The notes under the pieces: generated by a model
Seen by the model: the letters and a program-made list of their open reading frames with translations, nothing else
Told to the model about the DNA's origin: nothing
The model's database searches: none
Part shown: piece by piece, positions 16,880-25,921 of the stretch
Position numbering within the stretch: position 1 is the stretch's first letter
Layout: each line of letters opens with the position of its first letter
Translations under genes and position numbers: made by a program
Assembly: GCF_900184995.1 (NCBI RefSeq)
Contig: NZ_LT860098.1
Span: 67,001 to 131,000 of the forward strand
Source: Konateibacter massiliensis
Lineage (GTDB): Bacteria; Bacillota; Clostridia; Lachnospirales; Lachnospiraceae
Length of the DNA stretch: 64,000 nt
Reading direction: 5' to 3'

Positions 16880-17575
16880 TTATTTTTTCATTTCTATCAC
16901 TAAAATATGAGACTTTTCCAAAGCTTTTATATGCAAGCTTTCTTCGGCTGCTTCCAATCCATCCTTGCTGCTCATCTCCTCATCGTTGATGATACTGCTG
17001 CCTTCTATCTGAACCAGATATGCCTGCCGTCCAAAACCAACCTCAAAATCAATTTCCTCATTTGGCTTAAGCTCGGTCACGTATAAATTGGCGTCCTGAT
17101 GAATCTTAATCGGGGCCTCTCCCTTTGATCCAGCTACAATTTGGAGCCACCTGCTTTCTCTGTCCTCCCACGCAAATTTATAATCACCATAATTTGGAGT
17201 ATGCCCCGCCTTATCTGGCATTATCCAGATTTGTAAAAACCTTGCTGTTTTGTCTCCCAGATTGAATTCGCTGTGGTAAACGCCTGTGCCGGCACTCATG
17301 TACTGAACTTCACCCCGCTTTAGAGTGTTTTTGTTTCCCATTGAGTCGCCATGTGTCAACTCACCGTCCACCACATAGGATACAATTTCCATATTCTGAT
17401 GTGGATGAGTCTCAAAACCTGTTCCCGCTTCCACCAAGTCATCATTGATTACTCTCAACGTACCAAAGTGAATGTTATCGGGATTATAATACTCTGCAAA
17501 GGAAAAATGAAATATGCTGTTTAACCAGCCTTTCTTGCTTTTTCCCATTTTATTATGGTCAATTCTTCTTACCAT
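16880..17575 (-). CDS. Pirin family protein (bicupin)
   Basis: A 231-residue pirin with two cupin halves. The metal-site motif is visible in the N-terminal cupin (GFETHPHQNMEIVSYV, GEVQYMSAGTGVYHSE); the C-terminal cupin is degenerate. Bacterial pirins include YhhW-like quercetinases and quinone-stress proteins. Sits between the MarR gene (17 bases) and nitroreductase gene (28 bases), matching the quinone-detoxification theme. Confidence 0.9.
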   Translation of the reverse strand: MVRRIDHNKMGKSKKGWLNSIFHFSFAEYYNPDNIHFGTLRVINDDLVEAGTGFETHPHQNMEIVSYVVDGELTHGDSMGNKNTLKRGEVQYMSAGTGVYHSEFNLGDKTARFLQIWIMPDKAGHTPNYGDYKFAWEDRESRWLQIVAGSKGEAPIKIHQDANLYVTELKPNEEIDFEVGFGRQAYLVQIEGSSIINDEEMSSKDGLEAAEESLHIKALEKSHILVIEMKK

Positions 17576-17591
17576 ATTACTTCACATCCTT

Positions 17592-18029
17592 TTATTTTAC
17601 CGTTTTTTGTTCCAATAAGTCCTTCATACGAAAAAGCCCCTGTATTAGCTCTTCTTTGTCCTCTGTTGTCACATCATTCAGTATTTCCTTTAAGAACTGT
17701 TCATGTTTTGGATAAATATCCGAAATAAACTCCTGCCCTTTTTCTGTTAATTTTACAAACCATACGCGGGCATCCTTCGGACATCGATACCGCTTTACAT
17801 ATTCCTTTTCTTCCAGCCGATTTATAATATATGTCATGGAACCGCTTGTAACTAACACCTTCTCACATAGCTTCTGCACCGGCATATCGCCTTTGTGAAG
17901 CAATGCCTCCAGTACGCCGAACTCACTGACTGTCAGTCCAAAGCCTCTTACATTTTTTTCAATTAAGGTAAACAGAGCGTTATGACTTCTGGATAGTGCT
18001 ATCACCAACTTGGCTGCTTTTTCTCCCAT
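17592..18029 (-). CDS. MarR family regulator, MhqR-like
   Basis: A 145-residue winged-helix repressor (LTVSEFGVLEALLHKGDMPVQKL, SGSMTYIINRLEEKEYV, RCPKDARVWFVKLTEKG). It heads an operon with a pirin and a nitroreductase, and two palindromes very like the operator of Bacillus subtilis MhqR (ATCTCGA...TCGAGAT type) bracket its promoter. MhqR controls quinone-resistance dioxygenases and nitroreductases, so this is probably a functional counterpart. No conserved sensing cysteine is evident in the N-terminal region. Confidence 0.88.
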   Translation of the reverse strand: MGEKAAKLVIALSRSHNALFTLIEKNVRGFGLTVSEFGVLEALLHKGDMPVQKLCEKVLVTSGSMTYIINRLEEKEYVKRYRCPKDARVWFVKLTEKGQEFISDIYPKHEQFLKEILNDVTTEDKEELIQGLFRMKDLLEQKTVK

Positions 18030-18062
18030 TGGTTCTGCCTCCTTTTTTACAATTTTTTCATT

Positions 18063-18110
18063 TATCTCGATATCAAGATATTACCACTGTTTTATCTTGA
18101 TGTCAAGATA
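18063..18110 (-). promoter_or_regulatory. MarR-pirin-nitroreductase promoter with two operators
   Basis: On the minus strand TTGACA (18106-18101), 17-base spacer, TAATAT (18083-18078). A perfect dyad TATCTTGA-TG-TCAAGATA (18093-18110) covers the -35 box and a one-mismatch dyad TATCTCGA-TA-TCAAGATA (18063-18080) overlaps the -10 box and start site. The sites are 30 bases centre to centre. This is a classical dual-operator repression layout. Confidence 0.8.
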
Positions 18111-18166
18111 TCTTTTGATAAATTTTTATTAATTTTCTATTTATATTTTGTTTACACGTATCGCCC

Positions 18167-18194
18167 TTGCATTAAAAACCTACTATGCTATAAT
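18167..18194 (+). promoter_or_regulatory. Promoter of the acetyltransferase at 18257
   Basis: TTGCAT (18167-18172), 16-base spacer, TATAAT (18189-18194). Confidence 0.6.
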
Positions 18195-18256
18195 TAGTTA
18201 CTATAAATTTACATTGAACATGAGAAAACAAAAGGAATAAAAAACAGGAGACAAAA

Positions 18257-18811
18257 ATGAATCAGAATTTTCATACACAGAAAAACAACCTTAACCTTTA
18301 TAATTTAAAACCAGAAGAATTCCCTGCCGTCTATGCGTTGATGCAGGCTTCTTTTCCTCCTGCGGAATTTCGCTCTTATGAGGCTGCGCTCGCTTTGTTT
18401 GAACAATCCGCCTATCAAGTTCTCACCGCAAAGCAAGAGGAAACCGGCATGATACAGGCATTTATCGCAGAATGGACATTTGAGGATTTTCATTATGCAG
18501 AGCATTTTGCTGTAAATCCCGAATTGAGAGGAAACGGACTTGGCTCAAAGATGATGAATGCCTATTTGAAACAAGTAAACAGTCCTGTTGTGATCGAGGT
18601 GGAGGCAGCAGACTCGCCCGAGGCGATAAGGCGAATCGGTTTTTATGAGCGTTTAGGATTTTGTTTGAGCGACGTTTATTTTATGCAGCCAAAACTTCAG
18701 CCCGATACAAAAGATGTAATGCTTCGCCTTATGCACTATCCAGCCTCCATTTCCGCGGACGCACTTCTTCGGATGAAGGATGATATTTTCAAAACGGTCT
18801 ATCAGCTTTGA
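18257..18811 (+). CDS. GNAT family N-acetyltransferase
   Basis: A 184-residue single GNAT domain: beta4 with the acetyl-CoA loop AVNPELRGNGLGSKMM and the later ADSPEAIRRIGFYERLGF helix-strand. Substrate unknown; the VEIEAADS-like spacing is found in small-molecule or peptide acetyltransferases. It has its own promoter and an ACAGGAGAC ribosome site, and is independent of the divergent MarR operon. Confidence 0.85.
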   Translation: MNQNFHTQKNNLNLYNLKPEEFPAVYALMQASFPPAEFRSYEAALALFEQSAYQVLTAKQEETGMIQAFIAEWTFEDFHYAEHFAVNPELRGNGLGSKMMNAYLKQVNSPVVIEVEAADSPEAIRRIGFYERLGFCLSDVYFMQPKLQPDTKDVMLRLMHYPASISADALLRMKDDIFKTVYQL

Positions 18812-18822
18812 TTATAAAAAGA

Positions 18823-18851
18823 TTGAAACGGTTATAAAAGTTTGATATAAT
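18823..18851 (+). promoter_or_regulatory. Promoter of the NimA-like gene
   Basis: TTGAAA (18823-18828), 17-base spacer, TATAAT (18846-18851). Confidence 0.6.
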
Positions 18852-18906
18852 TCATTTTAATTTTTAAGAAAACTACTGACCGCGCAGACAGACAAAGGAG
18901 AATACT

Positions 18907-19383
18907 ATGTTTCGTGAAATGAGAAGAAGCAAACAGCTTTTACCGGAAACTGATACGAATGAAATATTAGAAAACGGCACCACAGGAATTGTTTCCGTTT
19001 TGGGTGATGAAGAATACCCGTATGGAGTCCCTATTAATTATGCCTATGAAAACAATACTGTTTATTTTCATTGTTCCAAAGCAGGGCATAAAATTGATGC
19101 CATCCGAAAGCATGATAAAGTGTCCTTTACGGTTATTGCCAGTGATTTAGTTGCCCCAGAAGAATTCACCACACATTTTAAAAGCATCATTGCCTTTGGC
19201 AGAGCTTCTGTTGTGGAAAATGATGACGTTAAACTTCACGCTATGAGACTTCTAAATCAGAAGTATTCTCCTGATTTTATGGAGAGCGGAGAAGAGTCTA
19301 TCAGACAAGCTTGGAATGCACTTGAAGTTGTTCAGATTGAACTTGAACATGTGAGTGGAAAGCAATCGAAAGCATTTTTATAG
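18907..19383 (+). CDS. NimA-like pyridoxamine 5'-phosphate oxidase family protein
   Basis: A 158-residue flavin-binding split barrel of the 5-nitroimidazole reductase (Nim) type. It shows MRRSKQLLP at the start, TGIVSVLGDEEYPYGVPINYAY, then YFHCSKAGHKIDAI with the conserved His region, features shared by Nim and its chromosomal relatives. Nim proteins reduce 5-nitroimidazoles to amines; most genomic homologues are of unknown physiological role, so drug resistance should not be assumed. An AAAGGAG site lies 7 bases before the ATG. Confidence 0.88.
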   Translation: MFREMRRSKQLLPETDTNEILENGTTGIVSVLGDEEYPYGVPINYAYENNTVYFHCSKAGHKIDAIRKHDKVSFTVIASDLVAPEEFTTHFKSIIAFGRASVVENDDVKLHAMRLLNQKYSPDFMESGEESIRQAWNALEVVQIELEHVSGKQSKAFL

Positions 19384-19392
19384 GAATAACAA

Positions 19393-19511
19393 AGAATGTG
19401 CAAAGCACATTCTCCGCGCCCGAGCGGGTTGCGTAGCAACTACTTCCACTCCGCGAGGTGCGCATAATATTTTTCATATCATAGGAAATCCGAAGGAATT
19501 TCCTATGATAT
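19393..19511. repeat. Dispersed structured repeat, copy R3 with right palindrome
   Basis: Left hairpin AGAATGTGC/AAA/GCACATTCT (19393-19413); core with GCGCCCGAGCGG, inner hairpin GTTGC-GTA-GCAAC, CTTCCACT and GGTGCGCATAA (19414-19467); right palindrome ATATCATAGGAAAT/ATTTCCTATGATAT (19476-19511). It lies between the convergent ends of the NimA-like gene and the next gene and may serve as their terminator. Confidence 0.8.
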
Positions 19512-19549
19512 TCTGTATTTTTTGCTGAAACATGGTTCACTATATCATA

Positions 19550-20158
19550 TCACGCCTGCATATTAAACGTATTCCCTGTCTCTTCCACACCATCAACAGA
19601 AATGTTTGACAATTGGCTGCTTCCTTGACTTGCTTGTTTGGCTGTATTCCATGCCCTGCTGTACGTCAAGCACATCTCGGTCTGGCGTGCTGCCTCCGCA
19701 TTTGTAGTAAACATGGTCCAGCCATTATTTGAATAAGTTGCCACCATTTCCCCGTTGCTATCGTAAAACTCGGCATATGTTACAGCATTAGAATCTTTTT
19801 GGTATTTTACTTTCCCATCATTTAATAATAATTCCATCAAATTCAGCGGCTCAATGCCTGCTGCATTATTCTTCGCAATTTTTTGTAGCCCTGCTTTTAT
19901 AACGCTCTCTCTGTCTGGAGAAACTTCCGAAACATAGCTTTTCATCAACTGGACAAATTCATATGACTCATTTTGAAATTTCCCTGCCGCCTGGTCTTTT
20001 ATTGCCTGCTCGACTATTGCTTTTTTATATTCCGAATCGCTGCTGCCTGATTTCTTTTTTGAATAAACATAATCAGCATTAAAATTTGGCAGGCGGATTC
20101 CTGCAATGCTCCCAGTGTAAGACGATGCTCGGTTTTGTGTTGCATTACTCACATACAT
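19550..20158 (-). CDS. Uncharacterised protein
   Basis: A 202-residue protein I do not recognise by function. It has a low-complexity N terminus (SNATQNRASSYTGSIAG), a lysine-rich helical middle (SDSEYKKAIVEQAIKDQAAGKF), a regular central part ending KVKYQKDSNAVTYAEFYDSNGEMVATYSNNGWT (shown in pieces: AEFYDSNGEMVATYSNNGW), and a tail rich in Gln/Ser/Asn. No signal peptide, membrane segment or cysteine-based site. It is monocistronic with an AAAGGAGAGT site. The N terminus resembles secreted or surface-assembled proteins that lack leaders, such as flagellar or phage-like structural proteins, but this is only an impression. Confidence 0.75.
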   Translation of the reverse strand: MYVSNATQNRASSYTGSIAGIRLPNFNADYVYSKKKSGSSDSEYKKAIVEQAIKDQAAGKFQNESYEFVQLMKSYVSEVSPDRESVIKAGLQKIAKNNAAGIEPLNLMELLLNDGKVKYQKDSNAVTYAEFYDSNGEMVATYSNNGWTMFTTNAEAARQTEMCLTYSRAWNTAKQASQGSSQLSNISVDGVEETGNTFNMQA

Positions 20159-20263
20159 AGTATACTCTCCTTTAAACTCATGATCCCTCTTTAAAATGTC
20201 TTCACTTATGTTATCGGCAGCAAGGAGAAAATTCTTTAACTATACACTACTTTCTCTTTCGTG

Positions 20264-22582
20264 CTATTCTTTTGCCACTAAACTGATTTCTTCCCTTTGC
20301 TCCTCTATACTTACCAATAGCCCTTCTGATATCAAACTCACCTGACACTCACAATCAATTATAGTATGCAGTGTGTGAAACAGCACAGAAAATGGATGAA
20401 TTGCCTTTCGTATGTTGATTGTATAGGTATCGTTTTCTCTTGCGATGGTGAGATGAAGCATCACTTCTTCCTCTGTATTATAAATCTGGCAGTCCGCCTT
20501 TTTCCCATCCTCTAATGGCATAACATGTAATGTTACGTTCTTTGCAAAGTCGTACTCCACCTCTTGTTCATTATTGCCGATTGGTATGATTGTATTTGGT
20601 CTGGCATAAAGCGGCAAGTGAAAATAATCGCAGCTTTCTTCATAATATGTTCCGCCTTCTTTACAATTGCCCGTTAGCAAATCAACCCATTTTCCTTTCG
20701 GAAGATAATAAGTTACTTCTCCCTCCTTTGAAAATACCGGTGCAACCAGAAGTTTTTCTCCTAACATATATTGTGTGTCTAAGAAGCGGCAAGCCGGATC
20801 TTGAAATTCCAATACCATCGTTCTAAGCATAGGAATGCCTGTTTTGGCTGTCTGAATGGCTTCGCTCCATAGATACGGCATTAATTTACATTTTAACTGG
20901 GTAAAAAATTTTAATACCAAAACAGACTCTTCATCAAACAGCCACGGAACCCGATAAGAAGTGCTCCCATGCAATCTGCTATGTGTGGAAAGAAGTCCAA
21001 AGGCAACCCAGCGCTTATAGATATCAGGTGGTGCCGTCTTTTCAAAACCGCTGATGTCATGGCTCCAAAATCCAAAACCTGACATGCAAAGCGACAAACC
21101 TCCTCTTAAGGTTTCTGCCATAGATTCATAGGTCGCCCAACAATCGCCTCCCCAATGCACCGGGAATTTCTGGCTGCCTGCGGTTGCGGAGCGTGCAAAA
21201 ACTGCTGCTTTCTTCTTACCAAACTTTCTTTCTAATAGCTCAAATACACACTGGTTATACAAGTAAGTATAATAATTGTGCATCTTTATAGGGTCCGAAC
21301 CATCATAATAAACTACATTCGTTGGAATGCGTTCGCCAAAATCCGTTTTAAAGCAGTCTACACCCATGTCAATGAGTTTCTCTAATTTTTCCTGATACCA
21401 TTCATAAGCTTCTGGATTCGTAAAGTCTACAAGCCCCATACCTGCCTGCCATCGATCCCACTGCCACACATCTCCATTTGCATATTCCACTAAATAATGA
21501 TTTTTCATTCCCTCTTGAAACAAAGGGGATTTTTGTGCAATATATGGATTAATCCAAACACAGATTTTTAGCTTTTTGGCTTTCATCCTGCGCAACATTC
21601 CTACCGGGTCCTGAAACGTTTTTGAGTCCCATTTAAAATTACACCACTCACACTCCTTCATCCAAAAGCAATCAAAATGAAACACATGCAAAGGAATTTG
21701 TCTCTCTTCCATTCCATCAATCAAACTTGTCACCATTTCTTCGTCATAGTTTGTTGTAAAGGAAGTGGAAAGCCAAAGACCAAAGGTCCACGCAGGCGGA
21801 AGCGAGGGGGTTCCCATTAGCCTTGTATAATTTTGCAGCACCTCTTTCATTGACGTTCCGCCAATCATAACATAAGAAAGCTGCTCACCTGCAACGCTAA
21901 ACTGAACTCTCTCTGCCTGCTCTGATGCCACTTCAAAGGAAACCTTCTCCAAATGTTTTACAAAAACCCCATAATTTTTATTGGTGATATAAAACGGAAT
22001 ATTTTTATAAGATAATTCAGAGGAGGTTCCTCCATCTTCATTCCATATATCAACTGCCTGCCCGTTTTTTATAAATGGTGTAAAACGTTCACCCAATCCA
22101 TATACATATTCACCTACTGATAAAGTCAACTGTTCTCTTGTATAAACCTCATCTTTCTCATTTTTAATATTGGCAATTGCCTTTGATTCACTCTTCGTGA
22201 TTTGTTTTCCTTCATAATAATACTCCAATGAGAAAGGAGCCTTCTGTATAACTGCTTCCAGCTTACCCGAACGATAATGATAGCTTTCTTCTTCCTCCCA
22301 AAATTCAGGTTCAACGCTATCCTCATGAAAGCAAATAAATTCCGGTCCATGCTTTCGCAGTCCTTCAAAATGATTAATCTGCACTTGAATCGTGTCATGC
22401 AGGTCACTGGTAAAGTGAAGGGTAAACGTTCCTTGGTCAAGTGTCTGCGCTCTATCTTCAATTTCTTTTGTATAAACATAGACCGTAAGCTTTCCGTCTA
22501 AAAAACATGCATCAAATGCCTGCTTCGGATTTAAGATGCTATGTTTTTCCCTTAATAACCATTGTCCGTCCGTAAATTTCAT
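20264..22582 (-). CDS. yicI: Alpha-xylosidase, glycoside hydrolase family 31 (YicI type)
   Basis: A 772-residue GH31 enzyme that removes alpha-xylosyl residues, for example from isoprimeverose or xyloglucan oligosaccharides. Catalytic residues are Asp414 in CFKTDFGERIP (nucleophile) and Asp480 in HWGGDCWATYESM (acid/base), in the same contexts as Escherichia coli YicI. N-terminal beta sandwich (~1-250), barrel (~255-600), C-terminal beta domains. No signal peptide, so it works inside the cell on imported oligosaccharide. It follows, with 12 bases between, a binding-protein ABC transporter; the GH31 gene is last in the operon. Confidence 0.93.
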   Translation of the reverse strand: MKFTDGQWLLREKHSILNPKQAFDACFLDGKLTVYVYTKEIEDRAQTLDQGTFTLHFTSDLHDTIQVQINHFEGLRKHGPEFICFHEDSVEPEFWEEEESYHYRSGKLEAVIQKAPFSLEYYYEGKQITKSESKAIANIKNEKDEVYTREQLTLSVGEYVYGLGERFTPFIKNGQAVDIWNEDGGTSSELSYKNIPFYITNKNYGVFVKHLEKVSFEVASEQAERVQFSVAGEQLSYVMIGGTSMKEVLQNYTRLMGTPSLPPAWTFGLWLSTSFTTNYDEEMVTSLIDGMEERQIPLHVFHFDCFWMKECEWCNFKWDSKTFQDPVGMLRRMKAKKLKICVWINPYIAQKSPLFQEGMKNHYLVEYANGDVWQWDRWQAGMGLVDFTNPEAYEWYQEKLEKLIDMGVDCFKTDFGERIPTNVVYYDGSDPIKMHNYYTYLYNQCVFELLERKFGKKKAAVFARSATAGSQKFPVHWGGDCWATYESMAETLRGGLSLCMSGFGFWSHDISGFEKTAPPDIYKRWVAFGLLSTHSRLHGSTSYRVPWLFDEESVLVLKFFTQLKCKLMPYLWSEAIQTAKTGIPMLRTMVLEFQDPACRFLDTQYMLGEKLLVAPVFSKEGEVTYYLPKGKWVDLLTGNCKEGGTYYEESCDYFHLPLYARPNTIIPIGNNEQEVEYDFAKNVTLHVMPLEDGKKADCQIYNTEEEVMLHLTIARENDTYTINIRKAIHPFSVLFHTLHTIIDCECQVSLISEGLLVSIEEQREEISLVAKE

Positions 22583-22594
22583 ATATTTACCCTC

Positions 22595-23422
22595 CTATCC
22601 TTTCACAGAACCGGCAGCTACGCCGCCTACAATATATTTTTGTCCCAAAATAAATATAATAAGCACCGGTACTAGTGTCAGGATAATATCGGCACTGACC
22701 AGATTCCACGAATTTTCAAATACACCAAAAAAGTTATATACGGCTAATGTCATCGGCCATTTATTGGAATTATTCAAATAATAAAGCGGCATCATAAAGT
22801 CATTCCACACTGTCATAAAGTTAAGTACAAATAAGGTCGATAAAATCGGCTTAAAAAGCGGCAATATCACAATCCGAAAAAGCTGAAAGGGTTTGCACCC
22901 GTCAATAATTGCCGCCTCATCAATTTCTCTTGGTATTGTCTCCACAAAGCCATATGACAGAAATAAACTTAGCGGAATATTGATTGCCGCATAAATAAGT
23001 ATAATTCCAAGTCTGGTGTTCATAAGTTGCAAAAGCTGCATTACCTTCATCAATGCCAACGTATTAATGGGCATTGCAATGCCTGCAATAATATAATAAT
23101 ATATGAAACGATTTACGCCCTCTCTGTTTCTTCCAATTACGAAAGCTGCTGCCGATACAACCGCTACAATAATGGTGACACTGCAAATTGCATAGAAGAA
23201 ACCGTTTAGAAAGGATGTAACTAATTTTCCCTGTTCGATTACTGTCTTATAATTTTCTACCATCCATACCTTTGGCAAGGCTAGAGACATGGAGTTTGCT
23301 TCTCCCGCTGTTTTAAATGAATTGATTAGCAAAACAAAAATCGGTGTGATTACAATTAAGCTAAGAAAGAAGGAAAGGCAGTTGGCTAAAATATGTAACA
23401 GGTTTTTCTTCACTTGCTGCAT
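22595..23422 (-). CDS. Carbohydrate ABC transporter permease (MalG type)
   Basis: A 275-residue inner-membrane permease with six membrane segments and the EAA loop (EIDEAAIIDGCKPFQLFRIVILPLFKP), which contacts the ATPase. It shares its start region with the stop of the MalF-type permease (1-base overlap at 23422), showing translational coupling. No ATPase gene is in this operon; a shared MsmX-like ATPase elsewhere would be needed, as is common in Firmicutes. Confidence 0.92.
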   Translation of the reverse strand: MQQVKKNLLHILANCLSFFLSLIVITPIFVLLINSFKTAGEANSMSLALPKVWMVENYKTVIEQGKLVTSFLNGFFYAICSVTIIVAVVSAAAFVIGRNREGVNRFIYYYIIAGIAMPINTLALMKVMQLLQLMNTRLGIILIYAAINIPLSLFLSYGFVETIPREIDEAAIIDGCKPFQLFRIVILPLFKPILSTLFVLNFMTVWNDFMMPLYYLNNSNKWPMTLAVYNFFGVFENSWNLVSADIILTLVPVLIIFILGQKYIVGGVAAGSVKG

Positions 23423-24300
23423 TAAGCATCTACCTCCTTATTTTCCATGGATTTTAGTATAAAATAAAGCAAGGCAAGAATAAAAAAGAATAAAATACTG
23501 GAAAGTGTCGTTCCCATTGCCAGATTCCCTTTTGAAAACTCCTTATATACCGCTGTATTGATTACTCCTGTTGCATTTCCGGGTCCTCCGTTTGTTAAGG
23601 AATAAATCATGTCAAATACACGAAGACCATACGTAACATTCAAAATAATTACATTTGCAATAACCGATTTTAGTAACGGAATTGTAATACTTCCCGTCTT
23701 TTGTAAAAAACTGGCTCCGTCTATATCTGCCGCCTCATAATACTCGGGCGAAATAGAAACCAAACCGGCAATGATTACAACCATAATATATCCCATGCCC
23801 TTCCATACATCAACAAACGTGACACTTGGAAAAACAAGCTTTAAATCCGTGAGCCAATTCATTGCCCACCAATCAAGCCCGATGCTCCTCAAAAAATTAT
23901 TTACAAATCCGGTTGTCGGATGAAGCATGCTCTTAAAAACAAGACCAACCACCAGGTAAGACATTACCTGAGGCGAAAAGATAATGAGTCGATGCAGATT
24001 CTTTAATTTAATAAATTTTTGTGTCAGCAACAATGCTAAACCAAATCCAACCACTGTTTTTACAAAGGTCGTACATACCGTAAATAAAAGAGTATTGCCG
24101 ATATACTTTAAATATTCTGAATGACCGGAAAAAACGCTGATATAATTTTTAAAGCCCACAAAATTGATTTCACTTGTAAAACTATTCCAATCGGTAAAAG
24201 AATATAATATCCCCAAAATACCTGGAATAAAGCATAGCAACGAGTATATAAATAATGCTCCGCCGGCAAAATACCAAGGATATATTTTTTTTCTGTCCAT
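23422..24300 (-). CDS. Sugar ABC transporter permease (MalF type)
   Basis: A 292-residue permease with six membrane segments and the EAA loop (EYYEAADIDGASFLQKTGSI). It partners with the MalG-type permease and the lipoprotein binding protein upstream to import an oligosaccharide, probably an alpha-xyloside. Basic N terminus MDRKKIYPW and AGGAGAGA ribosome site. Confidence 0.92.
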   Translation of the reverse strand: MDRKKIYPWYFAGGALFIYSLLCFIPGILGILYSFTDWNSFTSEINFVGFKNYISVFSGHSEYLKYIGNTLLFTVCTTFVKTVVGFGLALLLTQKFIKLKNLHRLIIFSPQVMSYLVVGLVFKSMLHPTTGFVNNFLRSIGLDWWAMNWLTDLKLVFPSVTFVDVWKGMGYIMVVIIAGLVSISPEYYEAADIDGASFLQKTGSITIPLLKSVIANVIILNVTYGLRVFDMIYSLTNGGPGNATGVINTAVYKEFSKGNLAMGTTLSSILFFFILALLYFILKSMENKEVDA

Positions 24301-24378
24301 CTCTCTCCTCCATCTTCCTTTTCACCTTTTGTCATAAGGGGAAGGGTACTTAAAACACACCCTCCCCCTGCATATCTT

Positions 24379-25746
24379 TTATTTTGACCAGCTCGGGTCT
24401 TTTTGCAATAACGCCTGCTCATTCCTGCGGTCCATAAAGGTCTTTAATACATCCTCAGGTGTCATGACACCTGTATACATGGATTCTAAGTCCTTTCCGA
24501 CATCCATCCATTGATAGTCCACATAATTTACTGCTACCTGTACTACTGTTGCCTTTTTATGATCATCAATGTAAGCCTGATCGTCTGAAGAATATCTGCC
24601 TGCAATCTCCGGCCAGCAAACCTCTGATAGTCCCGGCTGTCCATCCAAACGTGCCTGTAAGTTTTCAGGTCTTGCTAAGAATTCAAAGAATTTTTTTGCA
24701 GCATCTACATTTTTGCTGTTTTTATTAATGAAATATGCATTGCTTGCAGGGTTTACACCAATCACCTGATTATCACCCCAAGGCATTACAAAAATTCCAA
24801 GCTTATCGATATCGAAATCAGGAAAATCTGCCTTTACTTCATTTCTCCATGCAGCCTCCGCAATAAACATCGCTGCTTTTTCACTGGCAATTGCCTCTTT
24901 CGCATTCTCTACTGCATTACTTAAATAATCCTCTCCAAAATATCCGAGTTCTGCACATTCCTTTAACTGAGTGATAATGGTTAATAAGTCCGGAACCTGA
25001 TCAAAATCAATTTGATTTTGATTCAATTTGTCATAAAGGTCCGCATCCTTACTTAAATACAAGCCGCCTGTTTCAAAAAGAGGTAATACCTGATGCCATC
25101 CATTGGTAGTAGCTTCATAAACCGGTGTGTAACCCGTGTCTTTGATTTTCTGACACACATTTTTGAATTCTTCATATGTAGTTGGAACTTCTACACCAGC
25201 CTTTTCAAATATTTCTTTGTTGTAAACATAGAAGTACATTTTTTTACCCGGAAATGTAATACCGTAAATATTGTCATCGATTGAAATTGCCGGAAGTACA
25301 TTTTCATCAATTCTTGCCGCCCACTCTTCATCTGTAAGCGGAACACAATACTCATCCATCCGCATACTGGAAGCGAGGTTAATCGGAGTATCTGCACAGA
25401 ATATATCCGGTGCTTCTCCTGAGTCTAACTTCACTTTTAACAAGTCCCTCCACTGAGCATCCGGTGATATCTGAAAATCAATCGTAATTCCCGTCTCCGC
25501 TTCGAATTTTTTTGCTAACTCCTGTACAACCCCCGAGGTAGGAAGTCCTGACTGATGACTGCCAAAGGTCAATGTAATCTTCTCTGTGCTGACTGCCTTA
25601 TCCTGTGTTGTACTATCTGTACTTCCCTCACTTTGCATATTACCGGTTGTACTGTCTTTGTTACTTTGACAACCTGCCAATGTTCCGATTACCAGAGCAG
25701 ACATTAAAAAAATTGCTGTTACCTTTTTCAAATAATTCTTTAACAT
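24379..25746 (-). CDS. Extracellular solute-binding lipoprotein for sugar
   Basis: A family 1 solute-binding protein, 455 residues. The signal peptide (KNYLKKVTAIFLMSALVIGT) ends in lipobox LAGC with Cys26, followed by a Ser/Thr-rich linker and the binding domain starting KITLTFGSHQS. It delivers sugar to the two permeases below. The start at 25746 is chosen because GGAGG lies 5 bases ahead and gives a normal leader; an upstream ATG at 25770 adds eight acidic residues. It is divergent from a YesM/YesN pair that presumably activates the operon. Confidence 0.92.
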   Translation of the reverse strand: MLKNYLKKVTAIFLMSALVIGTLAGCQSNKDSTTGNMQSEGSTDSTTQDKAVSTEKITLTFGSHQSGLPTSGVVQELAKKFEAETGITIDFQISPDAQWRDLLKVKLDSGEAPDIFCADTPINLASSMRMDEYCVPLTDEEWAARIDENVLPAISIDDNIYGITFPGKKMYFYVYNKEIFEKAGVEVPTTYEEFKNVCQKIKDTGYTPVYEATTNGWHQVLPLFETGGLYLSKDADLYDKLNQNQIDFDQVPDLLTIITQLKECAELGYFGEDYLSNAVENAKEAIASEKAAMFIAEAAWRNEVKADFPDFDIDKLGIFVMPWGDNQVIGVNPASNAYFINKNSKNVDAAKKFFEFLARPENLQARLDGQPGLSEVCWPEIAGRYSSDDQAYIDDHKKATVVQVAVNYVDYQWMDVGKDLESMYTGVMTPEDVLKTFMDRRNEQALLQKDPSWSK

Positions 25747-25871
25747 ACCTTCCTCCATTTCTTCTTGCAATATAGACTCTGCTATCCATTGCTATCTTGC
25801 ATCTCCCTTATTGATAACATCATCATATCACACTGTGTTTTTGTGCAAAATGGATAATTCCGAACTTCTTT

Positions 25872-25900
25872 TTGCATTTTTTTGAACAATATTATATAAT
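25872..25900 (+). promoter_or_regulatory. Promoter of the YesM/YesN pair
   Basis: TTGCAT (25872-25877), 17-base spacer, TATAAT (25895-25900). The start site falls at about the ribosome site AAGGGG (25907-25912), so the leader is extremely short. Confidence 0.55.
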
Positions 25901-25921
25901 GTCTCCAAGGGGATGGACGAT

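Noticed and set aside
18907-19383. Nitroimidazole resistance gene nim
   Set aside because: The protein is of the NimA-like fold, but such proteins are common in sensitive anaerobes; no insertion sequence or nim-type context is nearby.
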